DNA from: Streptomyces roseolilacinus
GTDB lineage: Bacteria; Actinomycetota; Actinomycetes; Streptomycetales; Streptomycetaceae
DNA length: 64,000 nucleotides
Direction of reading: 5' to 3'
Assembly: GCF_014649335.1 (NCBI RefSeq)
Contig: NZ_BMSV01000001.1
Location: 806,001-870,000 of the forward strand
The position numbers and the translations under genes were made by a program. Below are positions 8,887 through 18,651 of this stretch, in pieces. The notes beneath the pieces were generated by a model. That model did no database searches. It was not told where the DNA came from and saw only the letters and a program-made list of their open reading frames with translations. Position 1 is the first letter of the stretch. Every line of letters starts with the position of its first letter.

Positions 8887-9879
8887 GTGGGGCGAGGGGT
8901 GGCGGCGAGGAGCGGCGACGGCGACCAGAGGACGGGACTTCTCTACGGGATCGGGGCCTACGGCATCTGGGGGCTCTTCCCCCTGTACTGGCCCCTGCTG
9001 GAACCGGCGGGCGCGGTGGAGATCCTCGCCCACCGCATGGCCTGGTCCCTGGTGGCCGTGGTGCTCGCCCTGCTGGTCGCACGGCGCTGGGCGTGGATAC
9101 CCGAGCTGCTGCGGCAGCCGAGGAAGCTGGGGCTCATCGCGGTCGCGGCGGCGGTGATCACCATGAACTGGGGCGTCTACATCTGGGCCGTGAACGCCGG
9201 CCACGTCGTCGAGTCGTCCCTCGGGTACTTCATCAACCCGCTGGTCACCATCGCCATGGGCGTCGTCCTGCTGAAGGAGCGGATGCGCCCGGCGCAGTGG
9301 GCGGCGGTCGGCATCGCCTTCGCGGCGGTGGTCGTGCTGGCGGTCGGGTACGGCAGGCCGCCGTGGATCTCCCTGGTGCTGGCGTTCTCCTTCGCGACGT
9401 ACGGCCTGATGAAGAAGAAGGTCAACCTGGGCGGCCTGGAGTCGCTGGGCGCCGAGACGGCCGTCCTGTTCCTGCCGGCCGTCGGGTACCTGGTGTGGCT
9501 GGGCTTCCAGGGGTCCGCCTCGTTCGGCAGCGCGGGGGTGGGGCACATGGCGCTGCTCGCGTCGACGGGGCTGGTCACGGCGGTGCCGCTGGTGTTCTTC
9601 GGCGCGGCGGCGATCCGCGTGCCGCTGTCGATGCTGGGCCTGCTGCAGTACCTGGCGCCCGTGTTCCAGTTCCTGGTGGGGGTGCTGTACTTCCGGGAGG
9701 CCATGCCGCCGGAGCGGTGGGCCGGCTTCGGGCTGGTGTGGGTGGCGCTGACGCTGCTCACCTGGGACGCCCTGCGCAGTGCGCGGCGGACGCGGGGCGA
9801 GGCCGCGCGGCTGGCGGCCCGCGCGGCGGCGAAGACCCCCGCCCCGGCGCCCGCCCCGGTCGAGGCGCCCCGCCCCTGA
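8887..9879 (+). CDS. rarD: EamA-family transporter RarD
   Basis: 330-aa drug/metabolite-type permease with about ten hydrophobic helices. RarD hallmarks are GIGAYGIWGLFPLYWPLL near the N-terminus, then ITMNWGVYIWAVNAGHVVE, SSLGYFINPL and LLQYLAPVFQFLVGVLYF in the second EamA half. The C-terminal 35 residues are a charged and Ala/Pro-rich cytoplasmic tail. The start is GTG 8887 or GTG 8899; spacing does not decide. The substrate is unknown (the E. coli namesake was linked to chloramphenicol sensitivity). Confidence 0.88.
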   Translation: MGRGVAARSGDGDQRTGLLYGIGAYGIWGLFPLYWPLLEPAGAVEILAHRMAWSLVAVVLALLVARRWAWIPELLRQPRKLGLIAVAAAVITMNWGVYIWAVNAGHVVESSLGYFINPLVTIAMGVVLLKERMRPAQWAAVGIAFAAVVVLAVGYGRPPWISLVLAFSFATYGLMKKKVNLGGLESLGAETAVLFLPAVGYLVWLGFQGSASFGSAGVGHMALLASTGLVTAVPLVFFGAAAIRVPLSMLGLLQYLAPVFQFLVGVLYFREAMPPERWAGFGLVWVALTLLTWDALRSARRTRGEAARLAARAAAKTPAPAPAPVEAPRP

Positions 9880-9980
9880 AGGGCCCGGCGCCCGCCCGCG
9901 GCCTCCTTCGGGGCTCCCCCGGCACCGTACGGGGGGAAATCCGTTGCGGACGCGGTCACGCGGCGCATAGGAACGGTCGC

Positions 9981-10436
9981 ATGACGACACTCCACTGGAA
10001 ACTCGTGATCGACGCGGCCGACCCGCACGCCCAGGCCGACTTCTGGGCGCGGGCGCTGGGCTACGCGGTCGAGGACCACAGCGCGCTCGTCGAGCGGCTC
10101 CTCGGCCTGGGGCACGTACCGGCCGACGTGACGGTCGAGGCGCACGGCCGCCGGGCATGGCGGGATCTGGCCGCCGTCCGCCATCCGGACGACCCGTACG
10201 AGGAGGAGTCGGGCACCGGGCTGGGCAGGCGGCTGCTGTTCCAGCGCGTACCGGAGGCGAAGACGACCAAGAACCGCCTCCACATCGACGTGCACGCGGG
10301 ACCGGGGCGGGACCGGGCCGCGGAGGTCGTCCGGCTGGAGGCGCTGGGCGCGTCCGTGCTGCGCGAGGTCGACGAACCGGGCGGCCGGTGGACCGTCATG
10401 GCGGACCCGGAGGGCAACGAGTTCTGCGTGCAGTAG
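9981..10436 (+). CDS. VOC-family (glyoxalase/dioxygenase fold) protein
   Basis: 151-aa protein of the vicinal-oxygen-chelate superfamily. It begins WKLVIDAADPHAQADFWARA. The second half has KNRLHIDVHAG and VMADPEGNEFCVQ, the usual metal-ligand regions (His and Glu). This is the Streptomyces-common VOC type annotated only at superfamily level. ATG 9981 follows AGGAACG. It stands alone after rarD with a 100-bp gap. Confidence 0.82.
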   Translation: MTTLHWKLVIDAADPHAQADFWARALGYAVEDHSALVERLLGLGHVPADVTVEAHGRRAWRDLAAVRHPDDPYEEESGTGLGRRLLFQRVPEAKTTKNRLHIDVHAGPGRDRAAEVVRLEALGASVLREVDEPGGRWTVMADPEGNEFCVQ

Positions 10437-10481
10437 CACCGATCCCTCCGATATGCGGACTCCGGTGACCGGAAACCGCCC

Positions 10482-11970
<1,489 letters not shown>

Positions 11971-12003
11971 CCCACCGGGCCCCGGGCCCCCGGACCCTGG
12001 AAG

Positions 12004-12083
12004 CCTGCGGGCCTCCGGGGCCTGCGGGGCCTGCGGGGCCTGCGGGGCCTGCGGGGCCTGCGGGGCCTGCGGGGCCTGCGGGG
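12004..12083. repeat. 9-bp GC-rich tandem repeat
   Basis: Seven perfect copies of CCTGCGGGG (12021-12083), preceded by two imperfect copies from 12004. It sits between the convergent aminopeptidase and LolA-like genes. It encodes nothing convincing and, with 9-bp units and no spacers, is not a CRISPR. Confidence 0.95.
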
Positions 12084-12137
12084 CTCCAGACCCTGAGAGT
12101 CTCCGGCCTTCCGGGCCGGAAGGCGGCGCGCGGACGA

Positions 12138-12173
12138 CCCGGGGCCCACCGCGCCGATGCGGTGGGCCCCGGG
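12138..12173. terminator. 15-bp bidirectional hairpin terminator
   Basis: Perfect arms CCCGGGGCCCACCGC and GCGGTGGGCCCCGGG with a 6-nt loop, 19 bp beyond the stop of the minus-strand gene at 12193 and downstream of the aminopeptidase. Confidence 0.85.
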
Positions 12174-12192
12174 CCGCGTCCCGCGGTGCGGC

Positions 12193-13428
12193 CTACTTCG
12201 CGGCGTCGTTCGCCGCCGCCACCAGCGCCTTCTCGGTCACGGCACCGGCGTACACCCGGCCGTCGTCCGTCATCAGGGCGTTGACCAGGCGGGTCTTGAA
12301 GACCATGCCCGAGCCGAACTCGCCGGTGACCCGGTCACCCAGGCCGTCCAGGAACTGCTGCGCCTCGGCGGGCAGTTCCTCCGGTCCGGCGCCGCCCTCG
12401 GGCGCCTTCGCCGGGGCGTCGCCGCCCGGTCCGGCCAGCTCGACGACCGTGGTCCAGCCCTCGCCGATGACGTTCGGGCCCAGCTCGCCGCCTCGGCCCT
12501 CCAGGTCCTTCAGGCCCTCCTCCAGGGCCTTGCGGTCCTTCTCCTTCAGCTCGGCGGCCGGCCCGCGCGCCCCGTCCGCCTCGGTGACCTTGGCGCCCTT
12601 CGGCGGCGTGAACGTGAACACCGACGCGTCCGGCTTCCCGAAGTCGACCTTGGTGAAGCCGACGTCGACCGCCGCCGCGCCGCCACTGCTCGGCGTGAGC
12701 GTGAACTTCAGCGGGACGCCGTTCTCCGCGTCGACCGCGACCTTCACCGAACCGATCGTGGACCCGCTCTGCTCGGGCCTCACGACCAGCTGGTACGCGT
12801 CGCGCCCGGCGACCCGCGCCGTGCCCTCGACGGTGACCGACGTCGTCTTGTCGACCGCCGCCAGCGCCTGGGCCGCGAGCTCCTTCGGCGTGACCGGGGG
12901 CCCGTCGGCGCCCTCGGCGTCCCGGCCGTCCGCGTCGCGGCCGGTGGCGTCGCCCTTCTCGTGGTGGACCTCGCCGGACGCGCTGTCGTACGCCCAGGTC
13001 TCCGCGCCGTTGCGCACGAGGGTGTACTCGTCGTCGCCGTCCTGGACGGTCAGCCGCTGCCGGTCCGGGCCGTCCGCGGCGACCTTCAGCGTGTGCGTGC
13101 CGGACGCGAGCCGCATCAGCTGCGCCTCGGCGGACTCGGCCGAGGCCCGGTCGCCCATCAGGTCGCCGAGGCCGGCTATGGACGGCAGGCCGAGGTCGGT
13201 GGTGACCTTCACCGTGCCGGACACGTGCTGCACGTCCGACGCGGCGATCCTCTCGACGAGCTGCTGCGCGGTGATCTTCGGCAGGTCGGGGTCGCCGGAA
13301 GCCGCGAGCGCGGGGACGAGCCCGATGGTCGCCGCCGCCACTCCCGCCACCGCGACCGGGACCGCGTACCGCGCCACTGTCCGGCGCGCGGGCCGCGGGG
13401 TCTGTGCGTCGCTGTCGTTCGGTGCCAT
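12193..13428 (-). CDS. Exported LolA/DUF2092-like protein
   Basis: 411-aa membrane-anchored or secreted protein of the LolA-like superfamily, common in Streptomyces. The N-terminus has an Arg-rich segment and one hydrophobic helix (YAVPVAVAGVAAATIGLVPA) acting as signal or anchor. Then comes the repeated beta-structure: KITAQQLVERIAASDVQHVS, the TLVRNGAETWAYDS motif, and GRDAYQLVVRPEQSGSTIGS with a second ADAENG-like unit. The C-terminal 120 residues are charged and end in FKTRLVNALMTDDGRVYAGA. ATG 13428 is preferred over an upstream GTG at 13461. In Gram-positives these proteins are thought to handle lipids or lipoproteins at the envelope; no role can be assigned here. Confidence 0.8.
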   Translation of the reverse strand: MAPNDSDAQTPRPARRTVARYAVPVAVAGVAAATIGLVPALAASGDPDLPKITAQQLVERIAASDVQHVSGTVKVTTDLGLPSIAGLGDLMGDRASAESAEAQLMRLASGTHTLKVAADGPDRQRLTVQDGDDEYTLVRNGAETWAYDSASGEVHHEKGDATGRDADGRDAEGADGPPVTPKELAAQALAAVDKTTSVTVEGTARVAGRDAYQLVVRPEQSGSTIGSVKVAVDAENGVPLKFTLTPSSGGAAAVDVGFTKVDFGKPDASVFTFTPPKGAKVTEADGARGPAAELKEKDRKALEEGLKDLEGRGGELGPNVIGEGWTTVVELAGPGGDAPAKAPEGGAGPEELPAEAQQFLDGLGDRVTGEFGSGMVFKTRLVNALMTDDGRVYAGAVTEKALVAAANDAAK

Positions 13429-13597
13429 GTCTGCGCTACCTCCGTGGTCTGGTGTGACCATTCCACCCGACCGGCACCGGGAAAGCGTCAGACCGCGGCA
13501 TCAACCTGCCGTACCTCTCTGGGATGACCCGGCATCAGGGTCCTCCCCCATGCGGCCCCGGACCGCCCCGTACCCGCACGCGCGGCGGGCACCGGGT

Positions 13598-14608
13598 TCA
13601 GCCCGCCCGGTGCACCACCAGGTCGCACAGCTCGACGAGCGCGGCCTTCGCGTACCCGTCCGGCAGCGGGGCCAGCATCGCCCGCGCCTCCTGCGCGTAG
13701 CGCACCGTGTCGCGGCGGGCCAGCTCCAGCGCGGGGTGGACGCGCAGCCGGCGCAGCACCTCGGCGTGGCGGGCGTCGTCCGTCAGGTCGCCCTCGAGGA
13801 GCTCGACCAGCTCCACGTCCTCGGCCCGGCCGTGCTGCTCCGCCAGGGCGCGCAGGTGCAGGACCGGCAGGGTGGCGATGCCCTCGCGCAGGTCGGTGCC
13901 GGGCGTCTTGCCGGACTCGTGGGAGTCCGAGGCGATGTCCAGGACGTCGTCGGCCAGCTGGAACGCCACGCCCAGCCGCTCGCCGTACTGCGTGAGGATC
14001 TCCGTGAACCGCTCCTCGGCGCCCGCCGTCATCGCGCCGAACCGGCCGGAGACGGCGACCAGGGAGCCGGTCTTGCCGGCGATGACGTCCAGGTAGTGCT
14101 CGACCGGGTCGTTCCCGTCGCGGGGGCCCGCGGTCTCCAGGATCTGGCCCGTGACCAGTCGCTCGAACGCCTCCGCCTGGATGCGTACCGCCTCGGGGCC
14201 GAGGTCCGCCAGGATGTGCGACGCCCGCGCGAAGAGGAAGTCGCCCGTGAGGACGGCGACCGAGTTGCCCCAGCGCGTGTTGGCGCTCTCCACCCCGCGC
14301 CGTACGAGCGCCTCGTCCATCACGTCGTCGTGGTACAGCGTGGCCAGGTGGGTGAGCTCCACGACCACGGCCGCGGGGACGACGCCGGGCGCGTGCGGGT
14401 CGCCGAACTGCGCGGCGAGCATCACGAGGAGCGGACGGAACCGCTTGCCGCCCGCCCGCACCAGGTGCTGCGCCGCCTCCGTGATGAACGGGACGTCGCT
14501 CTTGGTGGCGTCGAGCAGTCCGGCCTCGACAGCCGCCAGCCCGGTCTGGACATCGGCTTCGAGAGCCTGGTCCCGCACGCTCAGCCCGAACGGCCCGACT
14601 GCGGTCAC
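13598..14608 (-). CDS. Long-chain polyprenyl diphosphate synthase
   Basis: 336-aa class I trans-prenyltransferase. Two Asp-rich motifs are present: DDVMD in LATLYHDDVMDEALVRRG and DDVLD in AFQLADDVLDIASD, with the GGKRFRP and LAGKTGSL-type segments. Residues just before the first motif are Leu/Tyr rather than bulky aromatics, as in long-chain synthases. It most likely makes the C40-C50 side chain of menaquinone, the main quinone of Streptomyces, fitting the menaquinone genes elsewhere in the window. Exact chain length cannot be read. Confidence 0.88.
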   Translation of the reverse strand: MTAVGPFGLSVRDQALEADVQTGLAAVEAGLLDATKSDVPFITEAAQHLVRAGGKRFRPLLVMLAAQFGDPHAPGVVPAAVVVELTHLATLYHDDVMDEALVRRGVESANTRWGNSVAVLTGDFLFARASHILADLGPEAVRIQAEAFERLVTGQILETAGPRDGNDPVEHYLDVIAGKTGSLVAVSGRFGAMTAGAEERFTEILTQYGERLGVAFQLADDVLDIASDSHESGKTPGTDLREGIATLPVLHLRALAEQHGRAEDVELVELLEGDLTDDARHAEVLRRLRVHPALELARRDTVRYAQEARAMLAPLPDGYAKAALVELCDLVVHRAG

Positions 14609-15107
14609 GAGGGGGTCTCCTGTCTGCGGACGATCACACGGATTGTCGACGTGTCGCTGGATTCACTCACGTCAGCGTATCCGGTCCCGTTTGGATCACC
14701 GTGGGCACCTTCCCGCCACCCCGGCGGGCTCCCGAGGGGCGTGTACGGCCGGAACCCGACCCCGGAAGGGGGCCTTCCAGGGCGTCCGCGCCCCCTTCCC
14801 GTATGAGACGGATCACACGGACGTCCCTCTTCCGTTCCCGGCCGGTTCCGGACCCCGCGCGCACACGGCGCCCGGGACGCCGCCGGCGCCCCCGCGCCAC
14901 CCGGGCGGGCGCCGCCGCCGGGCACGGGCGCGCGCACCTCCACCGGGCGCCGCCGGGGCCCGGCGGCGCCCGCCCGGCGACACGCCCCGGCCCGGCGGGA
15001 CCGGTGTGCCGCGGGGGTGACGAGGCCCTCTCCCCCCGCACCTGGGAGAAGCGTGCGCCCCAGCCGTAACGTGTCCCCCACACACGTGGAAAGCGAGGCA
15101 AGCACCG
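14609..15107. other. 499-bp spacer without a credible gene
   Basis: Divergent control region between the prenyl synthase and fumarylacetoacetase genes. It holds a 10-bp inverted repeat GGAAGGGGGC/GCCCCCTTCC at 14764-14799. The stretch 14840-15000 is extremely GC-rich and has no coding-type codon pattern. Open frames across it lack starts with ribosome sites and recognisable motifs. Confidence 0.6.
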
Positions 15108-16343
15108 ATGCCCGAGCAGCCCTCACCGAGCCCGCTCGACCTGGCCGAAGGCGACCCCTTCGGCCCGCACAACCTCCCGTACGGCGTGTTCTCGACCGCC
15201 GCCGAACCCGACCGCCGCAGGGTCGGCGTACGGATCGGCGGCCACGTCCTGGACGCCGGGGCCGCGGCGCACGCGCTCGGCTCCTCGTACGCCGGCCTGC
15301 TCGCCCAGCCGTCCCTCAACCCGCTGATGGCGGCGGGCCGCACGGTGTGGCGGGACGTGCGCCGAGCGCTGACGGCGTGGCTGACGTCGCCCGCGCACCG
15401 CGCGGACGTCGAACCGCTGCTGCACCCGCTGGACGCGGTGACGCTGCACCTGCCGTACGAGGTGGCCGACTACGTCGACTTCTACGCCAGCGAGCACCAC
15501 GCGTCGAACGTGGGCCGCATGTTCCGCCCGGACGGCGAGCCCCTCACGCCCAACTGGAAGCACCTGCCCATCGGTTACCACGGCCGGTCCGGCACCGTCG
15601 TGGTCTCCGGCACCGACGTGGTGCGCCCCTCCGGGCAGCGCAAGGCCCCGGCCGACCCGGCGCCGGTCTTCGGGCCGTCCGTGAAGCTGGACATCGAGGC
15701 GGAGGTCGGCTTCGTCGTCGGCACGCCGTCCGAGCAGGGCCGCCCGGTCGCGCTCGGCGACTTCCGGGAGCACGTGTTCGGCCTGACGCTCCTCAACGAC
15801 TGGTCGGCGCGCGACGTCCAGGCGTGGGAGTACGTGCCGCTGGGGCCGTTCCTCGGCAAGTCGTTCGCCACGTCGGTGTCGGCGTGGGTGACGCCGCTGG
15901 AGGCCCTGGACGCGGCCCGGGTGGCCCCGCCGGCCCGCGACGTCCCGCTGCTGCCCTACCTGGACGACTCGGACGAGGACGAGCCGGGCGGGTACGAGCT
16001 GCACATCACCGTGCGGATCAACGGCGAGGTCGTCGCCGAGCCGCCGTTCTCCACCATGTACTGGACGGCCGCGCAGCAGCTGGCGCACATGACCGTCAAC
16101 GGCGCGTCGCTGCGCACCGGCGACCTGTACGGCTCGGGCACGGTCAGCGGGCCCGAGGTGCACCAGCGCGGCTCCCTGCTGGAGCTGACGTGGAACGGGC
16201 GGGACGCGCTCGACCTGTCCACCGGGAAGCGGACGTTCCTGGAGGACGGCGACGAGGTCACGCTCACCGCGTGGGCGCCCGGCCCGGACGGCACGCGGGT
16301 CGGCCTGGGCGAGGTCACCGGCCGGATCACGCCCGCCGTCTGA
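15108..16343 (+). CDS. fahA: Fumarylacetoacetase
   Basis: 411-aa hydrolase for the last step of tyrosine/homogentisate breakdown (fumarylacetoacetate to fumarate and acetoacetate). Catalytic and metal-binding segments are present: DYVDFYASEHHASNVGRMFR (Ca-ligand Asp and catalytic His), PIGYHGRS, DIEAEVGFVVG (two metal Glu), LLNDWSARDVQAWEYVPLG (metal Asp) and FLGKSFATS (Lys). Length and order match eukaryote-like bacterial FAH. ATG 15108 is preceded by AAGCGAGGCAAG. It is monocistronic; homogentisate dioxygenase is not in the window. Confidence 0.95.
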   Translation: MPEQPSPSPLDLAEGDPFGPHNLPYGVFSTAAEPDRRRVGVRIGGHVLDAGAAAHALGSSYAGLLAQPSLNPLMAAGRTVWRDVRRALTAWLTSPAHRADVEPLLHPLDAVTLHLPYEVADYVDFYASEHHASNVGRMFRPDGEPLTPNWKHLPIGYHGRSGTVVVSGTDVVRPSGQRKAPADPAPVFGPSVKLDIEAEVGFVVGTPSEQGRPVALGDFREHVFGLTLLNDWSARDVQAWEYVPLGPFLGKSFATSVSAWVTPLEALDAARVAPPARDVPLLPYLDDSDEDEPGGYELHITVRINGEVVAEPPFSTMYWTAAQQLAHMTVNGASLRTGDLYGSGTVSGPEVHQRGSLLELTWNGRDALDLSTGKRTFLEDGDEVTLTAWAPGPDGTRVGLGEVTGRITPAV

Positions 16344-16359
16344 CCCGCCGGACGGCGAA

Positions 16360-16392
16360 GGGCCCGGCACCCCGGCTCCGGGTGCCGGGCCC
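16360..16392. terminator. 13-bp bidirectional hairpin terminator
   Basis: Perfect arms GGGCCCGGCACCC and GGGTGCCGGGCCC with a 7-nt loop, between the convergent fumarylacetoacetase gene and the dioxygenase gene (stop at 16433). Confidence 0.88.
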
Positions 16393-16432
16393 GTGCGGCC
16401 TCCCCCACCGGGTCAGCCGCACCCCGCAGTGG

Positions 16433-17263
16433 TCACTCGGCCCGCCACAGCGCGGGCGCGGTCGGCGGCTCCCAGCCGGGCTGGGCCGTGTGGGCCTGGA
16501 GGCAGACGTAGCCGCGGCCGCCGTACGTGGCCCGGTCGCCCGCCCGGTAGGCCGTGCCCACCGCCCAGGTGCCGCCGCCGGGGGGCGGGGTCGTCGGGGT
16601 GGGGCTCGGGCCCGGCGACTGCGGCACGTTCAGCACGAAGTCGAACGCCGCCTCCCTGCCGCCGCTCACGTCGTGCACGGTCATCAGCAGCCGCGGGTCG
16701 AACAGCGAGTCCGTCGCGTTGCGGGGCTCGTTCGGGAAGTACAGCTGCGTGGTCAGCACCGGACGGCCGGGCGCCTGCGCCTTGACGTGGATGTGGCGGG
16801 TGCGCCCCGGGTACAGCCCCGGCACGATCGTGGTGAGGCGGAACGCGCCCTGCGCGTCGGTGAACTGGTGGCCGCGGAAGCGGAACCCGGTGTTGTCGTA
16901 GGCGCCGTTGTTGTCGGCCTGCCAGAAGTCCAGCAGCACTCCGGACATCGGCTGGCAGCCGAGTCCGAAGACGTACCCGGTGACGGTGAGGCGCACGCCC
17001 GGGGTGCCCGACTCCAGCAGCGAGGTGCGGCGGGGGGAGTTGGGCTTGAAGTAGGGGCCCTCCATCTGCGGCGGGGTGGGGTCGTCGCCGTCGTCACAGG
17101 TGGGCGTCAGGGCCGGGCGGGCGCCGGGGGACGCGGCGCCGGCGCGGGCCAGCGCCGGTACGCCCATGAGCACCGCGGGTGCGGCGACGCCGGCCGCCAG
17201 GGCGGCGCGCAGCACGGTCTTGCGGGAGGGGTGCCCGGGACGGGGCTCGTCGTGGTCGTCCAT
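16433..17263 (-). CDS. Exported intradiol ring-cleavage dioxygenase fused to a CBM5/12 domain
   Basis: 276-aa secreted catechol-type dioxygenase. The N-terminus has a twin-arginine-like patch (HPSRKTVLRAALAAGVAA) and an Ala-rich core, so Tat export is likely. The dioxygenase core follows: MEGPYFKPNSPRRTSLLE, LDFWQADNNGAYDNTGF, and GLYPGRTRHIHVKAQAP, which carries the Tyr and two His iron ligands with the substrate Arg. A Pro/Thr linker leads to a chitin-binding type-3 module with AYRAGDRATYGGRGYVCLQA and the closing Trp pair. ATG 17263 follows GAGGAGC. Its place outside the cell suggests action on plant-derived phenolics bound to polymer surfaces. An AraC-type gene lies just upstream. Confidence 0.92.
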   Translation of the reverse strand: MDDHDEPRPGHPSRKTVLRAALAAGVAAPAVLMGVPALARAGAASPGARPALTPTCDDGDDPTPPQMEGPYFKPNSPRRTSLLESGTPGVRLTVTGYVFGLGCQPMSGVLLDFWQADNNGAYDNTGFRFRGHQFTDAQGAFRLTTIVPGLYPGRTRHIHVKAQAPGRPVLTTQLYFPNEPRNATDSLFDPRLLMTVHDVSGGREAAFDFVLNVPQSPGPSPTPTTPPPGGGTWAVGTAYRAGDRATYGGRGYVCLQAHTAQPGWEPPTAPALWRAE

Positions 17264-17309
17264 GCCTGCTCCTCGTAGGGGAGGGGGGGTCAGGGGAACG
17301 GCACCGAAC

Positions 17310-18395
17310 CTACGCACGCCGCCGCGGGCGGGCGATGGACTGGACGCGGTCGTCGTGGTGAATATCGCGGGCCCTCCCCCGGCCCTCCACCCGACCGCCC
17401 TCCGCACCACCGCCCTCCGTCCGGCCGTCCCCCGCGCCGCCGCCCTCCGTCCGGCCGTCCCCCGCGCCGCCGTCCTGCGGGGCCGCTCCCCCGCCGCGCA
17501 CCTCGGCACCGCGCCGGAAGTCGCCGGGGCTGGCGCCGGTCTCGCGGCGGAAGAAGCGGCAGAAGTACGCGGCGTCGTCGAAGCCGACCCGGCCCGCCAC
17601 CTGGCGGACGGTCAGTTCGGTGCGGGCGAGGAGCCGCTTCGCCTCGTGGGCGCGGGCTTCCCGGACCAGCTGTCCCGGAGTACGGCCGGTCGCGGCCTTG
17701 ACGGCGTCGGCGAGGTGGCCGGGGGTGACGCCGATGCGCGCGGCGCAGGCCCCCACCGACCACAGGGCCGGGTCGCCGCCGCCGATCAGCCGCGTGAACT
17801 CCTCGGCGACGGCGCCCGGCCGGGTGCCGGGCCGGTCGTGGGCGGCGGACCCGACGCCGTACAGCCGCGACGCGCGGACGACGAGGACGTGCAGCAGGGC
17901 GCGCAGCACGGACGGGCAGCCGTCGGCGCCGCGGGCGTACTCGTCGTGGAGGTCGGCGAGCAGCCGCCCGGCCTGGCCGGCGGACCGCTCGTCGAGGGTG
18001 GGCCAGGGCCGCTCGGCGAGGAGGCGCAGCAGGGCGCGGTCGCCGGGGTGGTCGAGCAGGAAGTCCTCGGTGAACAGGACGACGGAGCCGTCCACCCCGG
18101 CCGCGTCCTCCCAGTGGTGGACCTGGCCGGGCACGAGGAAGCCCAGGTGGGGCGGGCGCAGCGGCCAGTGGGCGAGGTCGGTCACGTGGACGCCGCGCCC
18201 GTCGGTGACGTGCACGATCTCGTAGAAGGTGTGCCGGTGCGGGAAGGCCGCCCGGGCCATCGGGCCGATCGTGTCGAACGTGCCGATCGCGAACGGCACC
18301 GCGTCGGCCACGGGGACCTCCAGGCGGTGCATCGGCAGCGCCCCCGGCCGCCCGGCCACGTCGTCGTCCCCGGACAAGACCGTCGTGCCGCGCAT
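17310..18395 (-). CDS. AraC-family transcriptional regulator
   Basis: 361-aa regulator. The N-terminal cupin-like half has HRHTFYEIVHVTDGRGVHV and FLVPGQVHHWED, as in AraC/XylS sensors of small ligands. The HTH pair follows: IGVTPGHLADAVKAATGRTP and VRQVAGRVGFDDAAYFCRFF, then RRETGASPGDFRR. Beyond the HTH is a 65-residue Gly/Glu/Arg low-complexity tail partly built from a duplicated 30-bp unit. The start at 18395 is tentative; an internal ATG at about 18333 would also keep the cupin. The gene lies 46 bp upstream of the dioxygenase on the same strand and may control it. Confidence 0.87.
   Translation of the reverse strand: MRGTTVLSGDDDVAGRPGALPMHRLEVPVADAVPFAIGTFDTIGPMARAAFPHRHTFYEIVHVTDGRGVHVTDLAHWPLRPPHLGFLVPGQVHHWEDAAGVDGSVVLFTEDFLLDHPGDRALLRLLAERPWPTLDERSAGQAGRLLADLHDEYARGADGCPSVLRALLHVLVVRASRLYGVGSAAHDRPGTRPGAVAEEFTRLIGGGDPALWSVGACAARIGVTPGHLADAVKAATGRTPGQLVREARAHEAKRLLARTELTVRQVAGRVGFDDAAYFCRFFRRETGASPGDFRRGAEVRGGGAAPQDGGAGDGRTEGGGAGDGRTEGGGAEGGRVEGRGRARDIHHDDRVQSIARPRRRA
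17411..17470. repeat. 30-bp perfect tandem duplication in the AraC gene tail
   Basis: The unit starting CGCCCTCCGTCCGG occurs twice, head to tail (17411-17440 and 17441-17470). In frame it encodes a repeated GAGDGRTEGG segment in the C-terminal tail. Confidence 0.95.
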
Positions 18396-18651
18396 CGCGT
18401 CCGCGCCCCTCCTCGTCGCCGCCGCGGCGGACCGTGGTGCCCCGCGGCCCGCCGACTGGTCTGAACCAGTCACCCAGGGCACCATGCCACGGCCGTGCCC
18501 CCCGGGACAGAGCGCTTTCCGCCCTATGGCCGTCTCCGGGTGCGGGCGGGGGCGGCGCGGCACATGCTGCTGGGGGCGGGACGAGGAGAGGGCCCGCCCG
18601 GACCCGCGGGTGCCCGAGAACGCCCGCCCTCCGTCCCCCGAGGAGCACCGC

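Noticed and set aside
12021..12083. Possible CRISPR array
   Set aside because: Units are 9 bp, directly adjacent and without spacers; no cas genes nearby. It is a simple tandem repeat.
14813..15343. 176-codon minus-strand frame in the prenyl synthase/FAH spacer
   Set aside because: Extreme GC, overlaps the start of fumarylacetoacetase, and shows no recognisable protein features.
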